From the NCBI GenBank assembly GCA_902763885.1, contig CACWTU010000001.1:186001-250000 (forward strand): 64,000 bases of DNA, written 5' to 3'. The position numbers were made by a program, and so were the translations under genes. Under the pieces are notes generated by a model. That model was given only the letters and a program-made list of their open reading frames with translations, was not told the DNA's origin and did no database searches. Source of the stretch: an uncultured Bacteroidales bacterium (lineage in GTDB: Bacteria > Bacteroidota > Bacteroidia > Bacteroidales > Bacteroidaceae). This document shows positions 16,872 to 25,643 of this stretch, piece after piece; positions within the stretch are counted from its first letter, which is position 1, and each line of letters starts with the position of its first letter.

Positions 16872-16985
16872 AACGCGGGTTTCCAGTCGGAGTGTCCACT
16901 GTTTACGCAGGTGCGGACGTATTCTTGGACGCTTGGACTGTGTGAATACGTTTGCACGTGGAAAACGTGTCGGAGCGTCCGTGTG
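16872..16985 (+). repeat. GCGTCC-type repeat, copy B
   Basis: About 110 bases closely similar to the reverse complement of 12641-12750. It includes GCAGGTGCGGACGTATTC, CTTGGACGCTTGGACTG and a GTCGGAG(C/T)GTCC motif that occurs twice, in direct orientation. Copies A and B face each other around the GH95-porin segment. Confidence 0.85.
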
Positions 16986-17060
16986 TGGGCGCAGGTGCTG
17001 GCGTTTTTTTGAGGCGCGGGGCGGGGAATACGGGGAGAAAGATGTATCTTAGCGGGTTGT

Positions 17061-18047
17061 ATGAAGATAGGGGAGATTGATTTTGGTGAGAGGCCGGTGT
17101 TTCTGGCCCCGATGGAGGATGTGACTGATCCTGCGTTCCGCCTGCTCTGCAAGCGGTTCGGGGCCGATATGGTCTATACCGAGTTTGTATCAAGCGATGC
17201 TCTGATACGCGAGGTGAACCGCTCCATGCAGAAACTTACCATCTGTGACGAGGAGCGCCCTGTGGCTATCCAGATTTACGGTAAGGATACCGATGCAATG
17301 GTGGGTGCCGCAAGGATGGTAGAGGCCGCAGGCCCTGATGTGCTGGACCTGAATTTTGGCTGCCCTGTAAAGAAGGTGGCAGGCAAGGGAGGCGGTGCAG
17401 GCATGCTTCAGAACATTCCCAAGATGCTGGAGATTATCCGTGCGGTGGTGGATGCGGTCAAGATTCCCGTTACCGTTAAGACCCGTCTGGGCTGGAATGA
17501 TGAGAGCAAGATTATAGTTGAACTGGCGGAACAGCTGCAGGACTGCGGTATCCAGGCACTGACCATTCACGGACGCACCCGCGCCCAGATGTACACGGGG
17601 CAGGCGGACTGGACATTAATAGGCAAAGTCAAGGAGAATCCGCGCATGAAGATTCCTATTATCGGCAACGGTGATATAACCACACCTGAGCGTGCCAAGG
17701 AGTGTTTTGACCGATACGGGGTGGATGCCATCATGATAGGCCGCGGCAGCTTTGGGCGGCCTTGGATTTTTGAGGAGGTCAAGCGTTATCTTAAGACCGG
17801 ACAACTCTGGGAGGACCCCGGATTCCAGTGGAAAATGGATGTGCTTAAGCAGGAGACCTTAGACAGCATTGCCCGTCTGGACGAGCGCCGCGGCATAGTG
17901 CACATTCGTCGGCATCTGGCTGCGAGCCCGCTGTTCAAGGGTCTGGAGGATTTCCGCCACACCCGCATTGAGATGCTCCGCGCCGAAACGGTCAGCGACC
18001 TGTTTGCCATTATGGACCGCATTACAGCCCAATGGGGCTCGTATTAG
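17061..18047 (+). CDS. dusB: tRNA-dihydrouridine synthase
   Basis: 328 residues, the usual length. A FMN-dependent TIM barrel that reduces uridines in the tRNA D-loop using NADPH. Visible motifs: the N-terminal FMN site APMEDVTDPAFR, the catalytic Cys about 101 in LNFGCPVKKV, VKTRLGW, TIHGRTRAQMY, GNGDI and MIGRGSFGRPWIF. Bacteroidetes usually carry a DusB-type enzyme, and the pattern fits that group, though subgroup choice is from memory of the family. It is a single gene, convergent with the GH51 gene; the gap between them is a long inverted repeat. Confidence 0.92.
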   Translation: MKIGEIDFGERPVFLAPMEDVTDPAFRLLCKRFGADMVYTEFVSSDALIREVNRSMQKLTICDEERPVAIQIYGKDTDAMVGAARMVEAAGPDVLDLNFGCPVKKVAGKGGGAGMLQNIPKMLEIIRAVVDAVKIPVTVKTRLGWNDESKIIVELAEQLQDCGIQALTIHGRTRAQMYTGQADWTLIGKVKENPRMKIPIIGNGDITTPERAKECFDRYGVDAIMIGRGSFGRPWIFEEVKRYLKTGQLWEDPGFQWKMDVLKQETLDSIARLDERRGIVHIRRHLAASPLFKGLEDFRHTRIEMLRAETVSDLFAIMDRITAQWGSY

Positions 18048-18052
18048 AAAGA

Positions 18053-18327
18053 GAACTTTTTGGGGTATAGATATCTGAAACTACGCACGCCGAACCTTAG
18101 GTTTGACGAGACAACGGCTCCGGGCTACTACGAGCCCCTACGGACCCTAAACGTCGAACTCCTCCTTATAGCCCCCTACGGGGTCTAACGTTCGTCAGAC
18201 ATGCGCCGTTTTTAACGGGATCCTCCGTGGGCTCTCCGCTTACGCCCTCCGCCAATGCTCGTCAAACCTAAGGTTCGGCTGCTGCAACAAGTTGCAGGGT
18301 TTCTGATACCTATACCCCAAAAAGTTC
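18053..18327. repeat. 275-bp long inverted-repeat element between convergent genes
   Basis: The outer arms GAACTTTTTGGGGTATAG and its complement (two mismatches over about 29 bases) lie at the extreme ends. A perfect 22-base inner pair (GCCGAACCTTAGGTTTGACGAG type) lies at 18089-18110 and 18258-18279. The centre holds short GC-rich hairpins such as GGGCTACTACGAGCCC and CCCCCTACGGGG. It exactly fills the gap between dusB and the GH51 gene. Confidence 0.9.
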
Positions 18328-18333
18328 GCTCGC

Positions 18334-20937
18334 TTAGTAAGCTTTGGTGATGGTCAGGACGCCTGCTGAAAGTGCGGGGATGCTCAGGATTACGTCGTTT
18401 CCATCGGTGGAAGCGCTGGTTTTCTTTAGCGCTACTGCGTTCTTGTTCTCCATGCTGTTGGATACGGTCAGGGAGCCGGGGGCATAGTACTCAAACTCCG
18501 TGCCTGATATGCCGGTCCAATCACCTTTAATGCGTAGCGTTGCGGGCTGGTCGGTTGGATTGACAACCTTGACGATTACATCGGCCCCATTCTCTGACAT
18601 GGTGGTGCTCACGCTCACATTGCCAGTCTCACCGCTGTATGCCAGACGGTACTTGGAGAAATGGTCGTACCAGAGCTCGGTCACCTGGCAGTTGGGGGCC
18701 TTGAACAGGTCCTTGTAGTCAAAGTTGATGAACGCATTGTTCCAGTCCGGGGCATCGGTACGGCGTATAAAGAGCGCTGCGGCACCCATGGCAACCACGT
18801 CACGGGCCTCGCACATGTTCAGGAATCCGCCGGCAAAGAGACCGGTGCGCCAATCTATGCTGTTAAGGTTCCACTCGGAGATAAAGAGCTTGATGTTGGG
18901 GTTGGGGCTCTCGGCAATCATCTGGGCGTAACGGTCATACTGCTGGCCTAAGCGTGCGGGGCCTGTGGCATAACCGCCCTGCTGCTCGTAGTGGTGCAGG
19001 CTCAGGTAGTCAAAATACTGGCCGCTGCGCTTTATGAACTGCTCGTCCTCCTGGAATCCGCCGCAGGCAATGATCTTGATTGACGGGTCAACCTTGCGCA
19101 TGGCGGTGCTGAAATCACGCACGCATTTCTCATATCGGTCAATACCCATCTCCCACATCTCATTGTCTATCTCCCAGTATTTTACGTTGTAGGGCTCGGG
19201 GTGTCCGTTGGCGGCACGCTTGGCTCCCCACTCATCGGTGGCGGGGGCGTTGCAATAACGTACCCAGTTCACGGCATCCTGCAGGATACGGTCGTATTCA
19301 TCGGCCGGACGCTCAAATTTGACGCTTACCACTATAACCGGCTCGGTGTTGACCTCACGGCAGAACCTGATGAATTCATCGGTGCCAAAGCAGTTCTGGT
19401 CATAGTCCATCCACATCCAGTGGGCCCAACGCTCACGGTTCTCCTGAGGGCCGATGCCCCACTGCCAGTCATACTGAGCCACGTAACCGCCACCCGGCCA
19501 GCGCAGGCATGTGGGGTGCAGTTCCTTGACGGCCTGCAGTATGTCGGGACGGAAACCACCCAAGTCCTTACCGGTCTGGGTGCTCATGGTAACCATATCA
19601 ATCTGCACGGTTCCACCCTTGACCACAATTGCAAAATCACCGTCACCGCTTATCTGGTTCTGTTCGGTTCTGCCTCCGATATTTAAATTGACTCTTGCTC
19701 TGACTTGGCCTGTTCCAAGACTCTGAGGTTCCAAGGTGAAATCATATTTCTTCCACTCCTTGCTGTTTATCTTGCCCAGTGACTGGCGGGCCACAAACTC
19801 ACCTTTCTCATTACGCAGTCCAACAATCAGTTCGCCTTTGCCCTTGGCATAAATGGAGCCCACGTACTTTTCACGTACAATTATGTTCTGAGGGCCCTGT
19901 GCCATTCCGGCCTCGGCCTTCTTGCCTGCGGTAATCTCCTGTGAGTAACGCATGTTCACCGCATCGTCCTTTATAAGACGGTACTTGCCCTCACCGAATG
20001 CGGTCCACTCGGGTGCCACCTCGGGAATCTGCACATCCTTGGGAGTGCCGGCAAACAGGGTCTCGTCACCACTCTTGACGGTTATGTTGCGGTATGTAGC
20101 CTCGGTGTAGTTCACCCAGAATACAATGTCATTCTTACCGGTCTGCTCAAGGCCGCTGTACTTAACTACCTCCTTGTCATCAAAGTACATGGTAACATCG
20201 GCACCCTTACGGCTTATGCGCAGTTTGTGCCAGTCCTGATTTTCATTGACCTGATCCTTGTTGGCTGGGGCCGATGCCAGGGCGGCAAGCGTGTTCATGC
20301 GCCTGCCGGGACGACCACCGAATCCTTGTGATTCACGCACCTCCATAGCGCAGATTGAGAAATCGGCCGTGGAACTCTGCTGCTGCAGTGCGGCGCGTGC
20401 ATTGGCCTCATTGGCGGCATCTATCTGTGACTGGGTCTGTGCGGGTGTGAATGTGCGGCCCTCATAATATGGGTCGTGTATACGTGCATAATAGGCGCTT
20501 CCATCGGCCTTTTGACCGAATGCAAAGCGTATGTCCATAAGGCCTCCGCTCCACGAACGGCGTGCCAGTTTGTAGGAGCGCCAGTTAAGGTCCATCGTGA
20601 TTTCGTAGTCATCGGACTCAACGGTGGTGATGCTGAGCGGCTGTTCGTAACGTGTGGGCGAGTGCAGTATCATGTCATCGTCCATGTACCAGCCGTCAAA
20701 ATAGCCGTCGCGCGGCGGGATGCCGGGGTACTGCTCGGGCTCGAATGAGCGGCCGTAGATCAACTCCTGCCAGACACCGTTGTTGGCGCTGAAATAGATG
20801 TGCTCAAAGAGCTGGCCGTAGAGCATCTCATCGATGATGCCGCTGGGCTGTTTACTGTCAACTGTAATCTCATACTCATTCTGTGCCTGAACCCCTAGAC
20901 TCAGGGCAAGCACACACATTGCGGTTAGTTTTTTCAT
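18334..20937 (-). CDS. GH51 alpha-L-arabinofuranosidase with inserted lectin-like domain
   Basis: 867 residues from the second ATG, which gives the better signal peptide (MKKLTAMCVLALSLGVQAQ); secreted to the periplasm or surface. The catalytic TIM barrel shows WPGGGYVAQYDW, the acid/base Glu about 593 (WEIDNEMWEMG) and nucleophile Glu about 688 (FISEWNLNSIDW). Enzymes of this family remove arabinofuranosyl side groups from arabinan and arabinoxylan. Typical members are near 500-660 residues. The extra length is an insert at about residues 140-300 (ADGSAYYARIHD, WHKLRISRKGADVTMYFDD) resembling the concanavalin-like DUF1080 fold, followed by a CBM4-like beta domain. It stands alone on the minus strand. 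Confidence 0.92.
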   Translation of the reverse strand: MKKLTAMCVLALSLGVQAQNEYEITVDSKQPSGIIDEMLYGQLFEHIYFSANNGVWQELIYGRSFEPEQYPGIPPRDGYFDGWYMDDDMILHSPTRYEQPLSITTVESDDYEITMDLNWRSYKLARRSWSGGLMDIRFAFGQKADGSAYYARIHDPYYEGRTFTPAQTQSQIDAANEANARAALQQQSSTADFSICAMEVRESQGFGGRPGRRMNTLAALASAPANKDQVNENQDWHKLRISRKGADVTMYFDDKEVVKYSGLEQTGKNDIVFWVNYTEATYRNITVKSGDETLFAGTPKDVQIPEVAPEWTAFGEGKYRLIKDDAVNMRYSQEITAGKKAEAGMAQGPQNIIVREKYVGSIYAKGKGELIVGLRNEKGEFVARQSLGKINSKEWKKYDFTLEPQSLGTGQVRARVNLNIGGRTEQNQISGDGDFAIVVKGGTVQIDMVTMSTQTGKDLGGFRPDILQAVKELHPTCLRWPGGGYVAQYDWQWGIGPQENRERWAHWMWMDYDQNCFGTDEFIRFCREVNTEPVIVVSVKFERPADEYDRILQDAVNWVRYCNAPATDEWGAKRAANGHPEPYNVKYWEIDNEMWEMGIDRYEKCVRDFSTAMRKVDPSIKIIACGGFQEDEQFIKRSGQYFDYLSLHHYEQQGGYATGPARLGQQYDRYAQMIAESPNPNIKLFISEWNLNSIDWRTGLFAGGFLNMCEARDVVAMGAAALFIRRTDAPDWNNAFINFDYKDLFKAPNCQVTELWYDHFSKYRLAYSGETGNVSVSTTMSENGADVIVKVVNPTDQPATLRIKGDWTGISGTEFEYYAPGSLTVSNSMENKNAVALKKTSASTDGNDVILSIPALSAGVLTITKAY

Positions 20938-20967
20938 ATTGGTAGACACTTCGTTGTTTATAATACG

Positions 20968-21050
20968 TTAGTACCTGCGTTTCCTGTCCAAGCGTCCGTC
21001 TATCACGCAGGTTCTTTAGTATTGTTGGACGCTTGGTTCAGAAAATACGC
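20968..21050. repeat. GCGTCC-type repeat, diverged third copy
   Basis: Contains TACCTGCGTTTCCTG, CCAAGCGTCC and, facing it, GGACGCTTGG, the same words found in copies A and B but with a different order and spacing. It lies between the GH51 and U32 genes. Shorter and less well conserved than A and B. Confidence 0.65.
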
Positions 21051-21051
21051 T

Positions 21052-22329
21052 CTAAAGCTTGTTATTTGTCGAAACGTACGGAGAAGACGCCCCTTTCTGC
21101 ACTACTTTGAACAGTTTGTCACCCCGGCGGACGCGCTCCGGAGTCTTGAAGGATACCCTGACTCCCTGGGGTACGGTCTCAACGGTCTTGAGATCCACGC
21201 GCGGATCATCCAGGTTGAAGGTGATGCAGCCTGTTGTGGCTCCCGTTACCATCAGTTTGTCGCCGGCGCTGATGGGTGCGGCCTCTATTGAGAACTCCGC
21301 AACCTCTATCTTGGAGAACCAGTCGGTGCACTTGCCTACATAGACCTTGGTCTCTGTGGCCTGTGAGCCATACACTTCATTCCATTCACCTAAACGCTGG
21401 CCCAGATAGTAGCCGTCCCAGAAACCGCGGTTGAATACGGTAGCCAGGCGCTTGTCCCACAAATCCTTCTTTTCATCGGTGAATTGGCCGTCTATAACGG
21501 CTTGGATGGCCTCTCCGTAGCACTCGGCTACAGTACGTACGTATTCCGGTCCGCGGGCACGTCCCTCAATCTTGAACACCTGTACGCCGGCCTCAATCAT
21601 ACGATCCATAAAGCGGATGGTCTTAAGGTCCTTGGGTGACATTATGTACTGATTCTCAATGGCCAGTTCTATATCGGTTTCGCGGTCTTTTACTATGTAT
21701 CCGCGACGGCATATCTGCATGCAGGCTCCGCGGTTGGCGCTGGCGTTCATCTCGTTCAGGCTCAGGTAGCACTTGCCGCTTATGGCCATGCACAGGGCTC
21801 CGTGACAGAACATCTCTATGCGTATCCTCTCACCTTTGGGACCGCGAATATCCTGCTCAATTATCTGTTTGTGAATCTCAGTCACCTGGTCCAGATTAAG
21901 TTCACGCGCCAGTACCACCACATCGGCAAACTGAGCATAGAACTTGAGCGCCTCAATGTTGCTTATGTTGAGCTGCGTTGAAAGATGCACCTCCATACCT
22001 ACCTTGTTACAGTAGGTCATCACGGCGATATCGCATGCAATTATGGCCGATATGCCCGCACTTAAAGCAGCATCCACAATCTCATGTACAAGAGGAATGT
22101 CCTCGCCATACATTACGGTGTTAAGCGTCAGGTAGCTCTTGACCCCATGTGCATCGCACTGGCTGGCAATCTCCCGCAGGTCATCAAGGGTAAAATGGCT
22201 CGCACTGCGCGAACGCATGTTCAGCTTCTCCACGCCAAAGTAGATTGATCCCGCATGGGCCTGGAAAGCTGCCGCTAAGCTCTCCCAGGAGCCCACCGGA
22301 GCCATTATCTCAAAATCTTCTCTTCTCAT
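21052..22329 (-). CDS. U32-family (TrhP/YegQ-like) iron-sulfur protein
   Basis: 425 residues of the peptidase U32 family. Current knowledge links most members to hydroxylation of RNA or quinones using prephenate rather than to proteolysis. The N-terminal TIM-barrel region reads MAPVGSWESLAAAF and IYFGVEKLNMR, as in tRNA uridine-34 hydroxylation proteins (TrhP). Four conserved cysteines likely bind an Fe-S cluster: about 180, 187, 203 and 207 (HGALCMAISGKC, GACMQICRRG). The C-terminal beta domain is short. A role in tRNA wobble modification is the best guess; RlhA-type rRNA hydroxylation is the alternative. Single gene with its own leader. Confidence 0.8.
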   Translation of the reverse strand: MRREDFEIMAPVGSWESLAAAFQAHAGSIYFGVEKLNMRSRSASHFTLDDLREIASQCDAHGVKSYLTLNTVMYGEDIPLVHEIVDAALSAGISAIIACDIAVMTYCNKVGMEVHLSTQLNISNIEALKFYAQFADVVVLARELNLDQVTEIHKQIIEQDIRGPKGERIRIEMFCHGALCMAISGKCYLSLNEMNASANRGACMQICRRGYIVKDRETDIELAIENQYIMSPKDLKTIRFMDRMIEAGVQVFKIEGRARGPEYVRTVAECYGEAIQAVIDGQFTDEKKDLWDKRLATVFNRGFWDGYYLGQRLGEWNEVYGSQATETKVYVGKCTDWFSKIEVAEFSIEAAPISAGDKLMVTGATTGCITFNLDDPRVDLKTVETVPQGVRVSFKTPERVRRGDKLFKVVQKGASSPYVSTNNKL

Positions 22330-22418
22330 TGTTATGATTTAGGTTGCTAATTTAATGCTTTCTTACGGTTTTTAGTATCTTTGAAGACACTTTGGATAAT
22401 AAACCAACAATAGACTAT

Positions 22419-23321
22419 ATGAGAAGGATTTCAGTTTTGGCAACTCTTGCAGTTGCATTCGGTTTGGGCTGCAACGCCCAGGTGGCAGAAACATTTACTA
22501 AGAACCGTACTGTTGAGGACGGCGGTACAGGCCCTTACAAGGCAATAATGGTAGAGGAGCCCAGTCTTGAGGCGCATACCATTTTCCGTCCGGCCGACCT
22601 GAGCAAGTTTGATAAGAAAAATCCGCTGCCTATCCTTGTATGGGGTAACGGTGCCTGCACCAATTCACCTTGGGAGCATCAGAATTTCCTGAGCGAGATT
22701 GCATCGCACGGATTCTTTGTGGTGGCCATAGGTTACTGGCCTGCCGAGGGTGAACGTTACCATGGTGCTCAGTCCAAGGTAGAGCAGCAGATAGAGGGCC
22801 TTGACTGGGCAATCGCTCAGAATGCCGATAAGAACAGCCCCTATTACAATAAGCTGGACGTTAAGAGTATAGCAGCGGCAGGCATGTCATGCGGCGGATT
22901 GCAGACTCTGGTAAATGCAGCCGACGAGCGTCTCAAGGCCATCATGATATGCAACAGCGGTTCGTTCATCGATCCGTCCGGTGCTGTTCCCGGTATGCCG
23001 ATGCCTCAGAAAGAGGACCTAAAGAAGATCCACACTCCGGTGATGTATCTGCTGGGCGGCCCCACCGATATAGCATATGAGAACGGTATGGATGATTTCC
23101 ACAAGATAGACCATGTGCCCGCAGTTGCAGTGAACTATCCCGTAGGTCACGGCGGCACATACGGCCAGCCTCACGGCGGTGAGTTCTCCATTGCTGCCTT
23201 GGCATGGCTCAAGTGGCAGCTCAAGGGTGACAAGGAGGCAGCCGCTATGCTTAAGGGCAGCCCCTGCGGATTGGAGCAGCGTCCCGATTGGACAGTTGAG
23301 AAAAACGATAAGATTAAATAA
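22419..23321 (+). CDS. Secreted alpha/beta hydrolase
   Basis: 300 residues from the chosen ATG, which begins a signal peptide (MRRISVLATLAVAFGLGCNAQ). The alpha/beta-hydrolase elbow is GMSCGG with nucleophile Ser about 157, an oxyanion region PILVWGNGAC, and a late His in NYPVGHGGTYG. The fold resembles the dienelactone-hydrolase/PHB-depolymerase-like group, so esterase activity (for example deacetylation or removal of feruloyl groups from hemicellulose) is possible but not shown. A -7-like box TATCTTTG is present at 22376-22383. It is followed by galE on the same strand. Confidence 0.75.
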   Translation: MRRISVLATLAVAFGLGCNAQVAETFTKNRTVEDGGTGPYKAIMVEEPSLEAHTIFRPADLSKFDKKNPLPILVWGNGACTNSPWEHQNFLSEIASHGFFVVAIGYWPAEGERYHGAQSKVEQQIEGLDWAIAQNADKNSPYYNKLDVKSIAAAGMSCGGLQTLVNAADERLKAIMICNSGSFIDPSGAVPGMPMPQKEDLKKIHTPVMYLLGGPTDIAYENGMDDFHKIDHVPAVAVNYPVGHGGTYGQPHGGEFSIAALAWLKWQLKGDKEAAAMLKGSPCGLEQRPDWTVEKNDKIK

Positions 23322-23383
23322 TAATGTCAGCTATTGGCCAACAGCTAACAGCCAACAGCCTGAGCGAAGCAAAGTTTTAAAGT

Positions 23384-24397
23384 ATGAATATACTTGTAAC
23401 AGGTGGAGCCGGATTCATCGGCTCACATACAATTATTGAGTTGTACAAGGCAGGACACACTGCCGTAGTGGTTGATAATCTCAGTAACTCAAATCCTGAG
23501 AGCCTGAGGCGCGTATCCAAGATTCTGGGTGGTACGGAGATACCTTTCTTTAAGGTCGATATCCGCGACCGTGCAGGCCTGGACAAGGTGCTTGAGCAGT
23601 ACAAATTTGATGCCTGCATACATTTTGCCGGGCTCAAGGCTGTGGGCGAATCGGTAAGCAAACCTATAGAGTATTATGAGAACAATATAAGCGGTACACT
23701 GGTGCTGGTTCAGGCTATGCGTGACCACGGATGCAAGAACATCATATTCTCATCAAGTGCTACAGTATATGGCAATCCGGAGATAATTCCTATAACCGAG
23801 GAGTGCCCCAAGGGCGTGTGCACCAACCCTTACGGCTGGACCAAGAGCATGCTGGAGCAGGTTCTTACCGATATGCAGTTTGCCGATAAGGAGTGGAACG
23901 TGGTGTTGCTGAGGTATTTCAATCCCATCGGCGCTCATGAGAGCGGCCTGATAGGCGAGAACCCCAACGGTATTCCCAATAACCTGATGCCGTACGTGAC
24001 TCAGGTGGCAGTGGGAAAACGTGCTGAGCTGGGTGTATTCGGTAATGATTATGATACTCCCGATGGCACAGGCGTGCGTGACTATATCCATGTGGTGGAT
24101 CTGGCACGCGGTCATGTGTGCGCACTCAAGGCTATTGAGCGCAAGTGCGGATTGGGCCTCTACAATCTGGGTACAGGTCACGGTTATTCTGTGCTGGATG
24201 TCGTTAAGGCATTTGAGAGAGTAAACGGTGTCAAGGTGCCGTACAGCATCAAGCCCCGTCGTCCGGGCGATATCGCCACCTGCTACAGTGATCCCTCAAA
24301 GGCTGAGCGTGAACTGGGTTGGAAGGCTCAGTATGGGCTGGATGAGATGGTTCGGGACAGCTGGAACTGGCAGAAGAAAAACCCTGACGGGTTTTGA
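23384..24397 (+). CDS. galE: UDP-glucose 4-epimerase
   Basis: 337 residues of the extended short-chain dehydrogenase family. Interconverts UDP-galactose and UDP-glucose in the cytoplasm. The NAD-binding GGAGFIG motif lies at 7-13, the SSSATVYG segment with the catalytic Ser at about 123-130, and the YxxxK pair at Tyr150/Lys154. Sugar-binding elements RYFNPIGAH and RDYIHVVDLA follow. Downstream are a galactokinase-like GHMP kinase and a sugar-phosphate nucleotidyltransferase, which suggests a galactose-type salvage route. The 62-base upstream gap has tandem ACAGCC/T words. An AT-rich repeat and a palindrome follow the stop. Confidence 0.95.
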   Translation: MNILVTGGAGFIGSHTIIELYKAGHTAVVVDNLSNSNPESLRRVSKILGGTEIPFFKVDIRDRAGLDKVLEQYKFDACIHFAGLKAVGESVSKPIEYYENNISGTLVLVQAMRDHGCKNIIFSSSATVYGNPEIIPITEECPKGVCTNPYGWTKSMLEQVLTDMQFADKEWNVVLLRYFNPIGAHESGLIGENPNGIPNNLMPYVTQVAVGKRAELGVFGNDYDTPDGTGVRDYIHVVDLARGHVCALKAIERKCGLGLYNLGTGHGYSVLDVVKAFERVNGVKVPYSIKPRRPGDIATCYSDPSKAERELGWKAQYGLDEMVRDSWNWQKKNPDGF

Positions 24398-24458
24398 AAA
24401 TTGAGAATTGAAAATTGAAAATTGAAATGTCCCAATGGGGACTCCCCTTTGGGACATT
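24396..24458. repeat. ATTGAAAATTG tandem repeat followed by a GTCCC palindrome
   Basis: About three tandem copies of GAAAATTGA-type words lie next to an almost perfect hairpin, AATGTCCCAATGGGG and its complement around ACT. The AT words recur at 43244-43290 and, inverted, at 48250-48362. Sits in the galE-kinase gap. Confidence 0.75.
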
Positions 24459-24470
24459 GAATTGAACAAT

Positions 24471-25643
24471 ATGAGGTGCGAAGAGATTTTTGAAGAGACT
24501 TACCGCAAGGCGCCCGATGACGTAGCGTTCTGCCCGTACAGAATATGTCCGATAGGTGCGCATGTGGATCATCAGCTGGGCCGTATTACAGGTCTGGCTA
24601 TAGACAGGGGCATTTACTTTGCCTATAGTTCCAAACAGAACGGTGTAATTGAGCTACAGTCATTGCAGTTTGACAAGCGTGCACAGTTCCATATCCGTGA
24701 GATAGCCGAGGTTAAGCAGAATGACTGGGCCGATTATCTGCGCGGCGTAACCATTGCGCTTGCTCAGAGATATACCCTTTCCACCGGATTGTGCGGTGTG
24801 ATAGAGGGTACTCTGCCCATTGGCGGTCTGTCATCATCGGCAGCAGTATGTCTGGTTTATTTATCGGCCCTGTGTAAGGTCAACAACATAAATCTGACGC
24901 CATTGGAGATGATAACAATCGCCATGGCATCGGAAAACAACTATGTGGGCGTGAACAGCGGCAAGCTGGACCAGAGTTGCGAGATGTACTCTAAGAAGGA
25001 TCATCTGCTCTATCTTGATACCAAGGATGATACGTATGAGCTTATTCCCACCAAATCCACGATGAAACCGTATGAGATTGCAATCTTCTTTAGCGGTGTG
25101 GAGCGTACACTGGCAGGCAGCAAGTTCAATATGAGGGTGGATGAGTGCCGCAGTGCCGCTTATGCCCTGATGGCCTACGCCGGTATGGAATATGGAAAGT
25201 TTGGCGAGACCTATTTCCGCATGGTGCCGCGTGATGTCTATGACACCTATAAGGACCGCCTGCCTGACAACTGGCGCAAGCGTGCCGAGCACTGGTACAC
25301 GGAGCAGGAACGTGTCATGGCGGGTGCCGAGGCATGGCGTAAGGGTGACATTGAGGAGTACGGCCGTCTGAGTTTCCAGTCAGGCAACTCTTCCATTTAC
25401 AATTGGGAGACTGGTTCGCCCGAGCTCAAGACCCTGTATGAGATAATGACGCATACTGACGGTATCTACGGAGGCCGTTTCAGCGGTGCCGGTTTCAAGG
25501 GCTGTTGCATGGCACTTATAGATCCTGCATTCAGGGAGAGCATTATAGAGAAGGTTTCAAAGGAGTACCTCAAGGCTTTCCCGGCACTTGAGGGAAAATA
25601 TATGACTACCATCTGCCATTCGGCCGACGGACTGAAACTATGA
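24471..25643 (+). CDS. Galactokinase-like GHMP kinase with altered sugar-binding motif
   Basis: 390 residues from the ATG after the repeat. The GHMP motifs are present: LPIGGLSSSAAV (about 115-126, ATP phosphate loop) and GVNSGKLDQS (about 160-169, with the likely catalytic Asp167). The usual galactokinase signature GEHTDYNxG is replaced by GAHVDHQLG (about 29-37), so the sugar site differs. True galactokinase, galacturonokinase and arabinokinase are all possible. It overlaps the downstream nucleotidyltransferase by four bases (ATGA), which argues that its sugar-1-phosphate product is activated directly to an NDP-sugar. galE is directly upstream. Confidence 0.8.
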   Translation: MRCEEIFEETYRKAPDDVAFCPYRICPIGAHVDHQLGRITGLAIDRGIYFAYSSKQNGVIELQSLQFDKRAQFHIREIAEVKQNDWADYLRGVTIALAQRYTLSTGLCGVIEGTLPIGGLSSSAAVCLVYLSALCKVNNINLTPLEMITIAMASENNYVGVNSGKLDQSCEMYSKKDHLLYLDTKDDTYELIPTKSTMKPYEIAIFFSGVERTLAGSKFNMRVDECRSAAYALMAYAGMEYGKFGETYFRMVPRDVYDTYKDRLPDNWRKRAEHWYTEQERVMAGAEAWRKGDIEEYGRLSFQSGNSSIYNWETGSPELKTLYEIMTHTDGIYGGRFSGAGFKGCCMALIDPAFRESIIEKVSKEYLKAFPALEGKYMTTICHSADGLKL

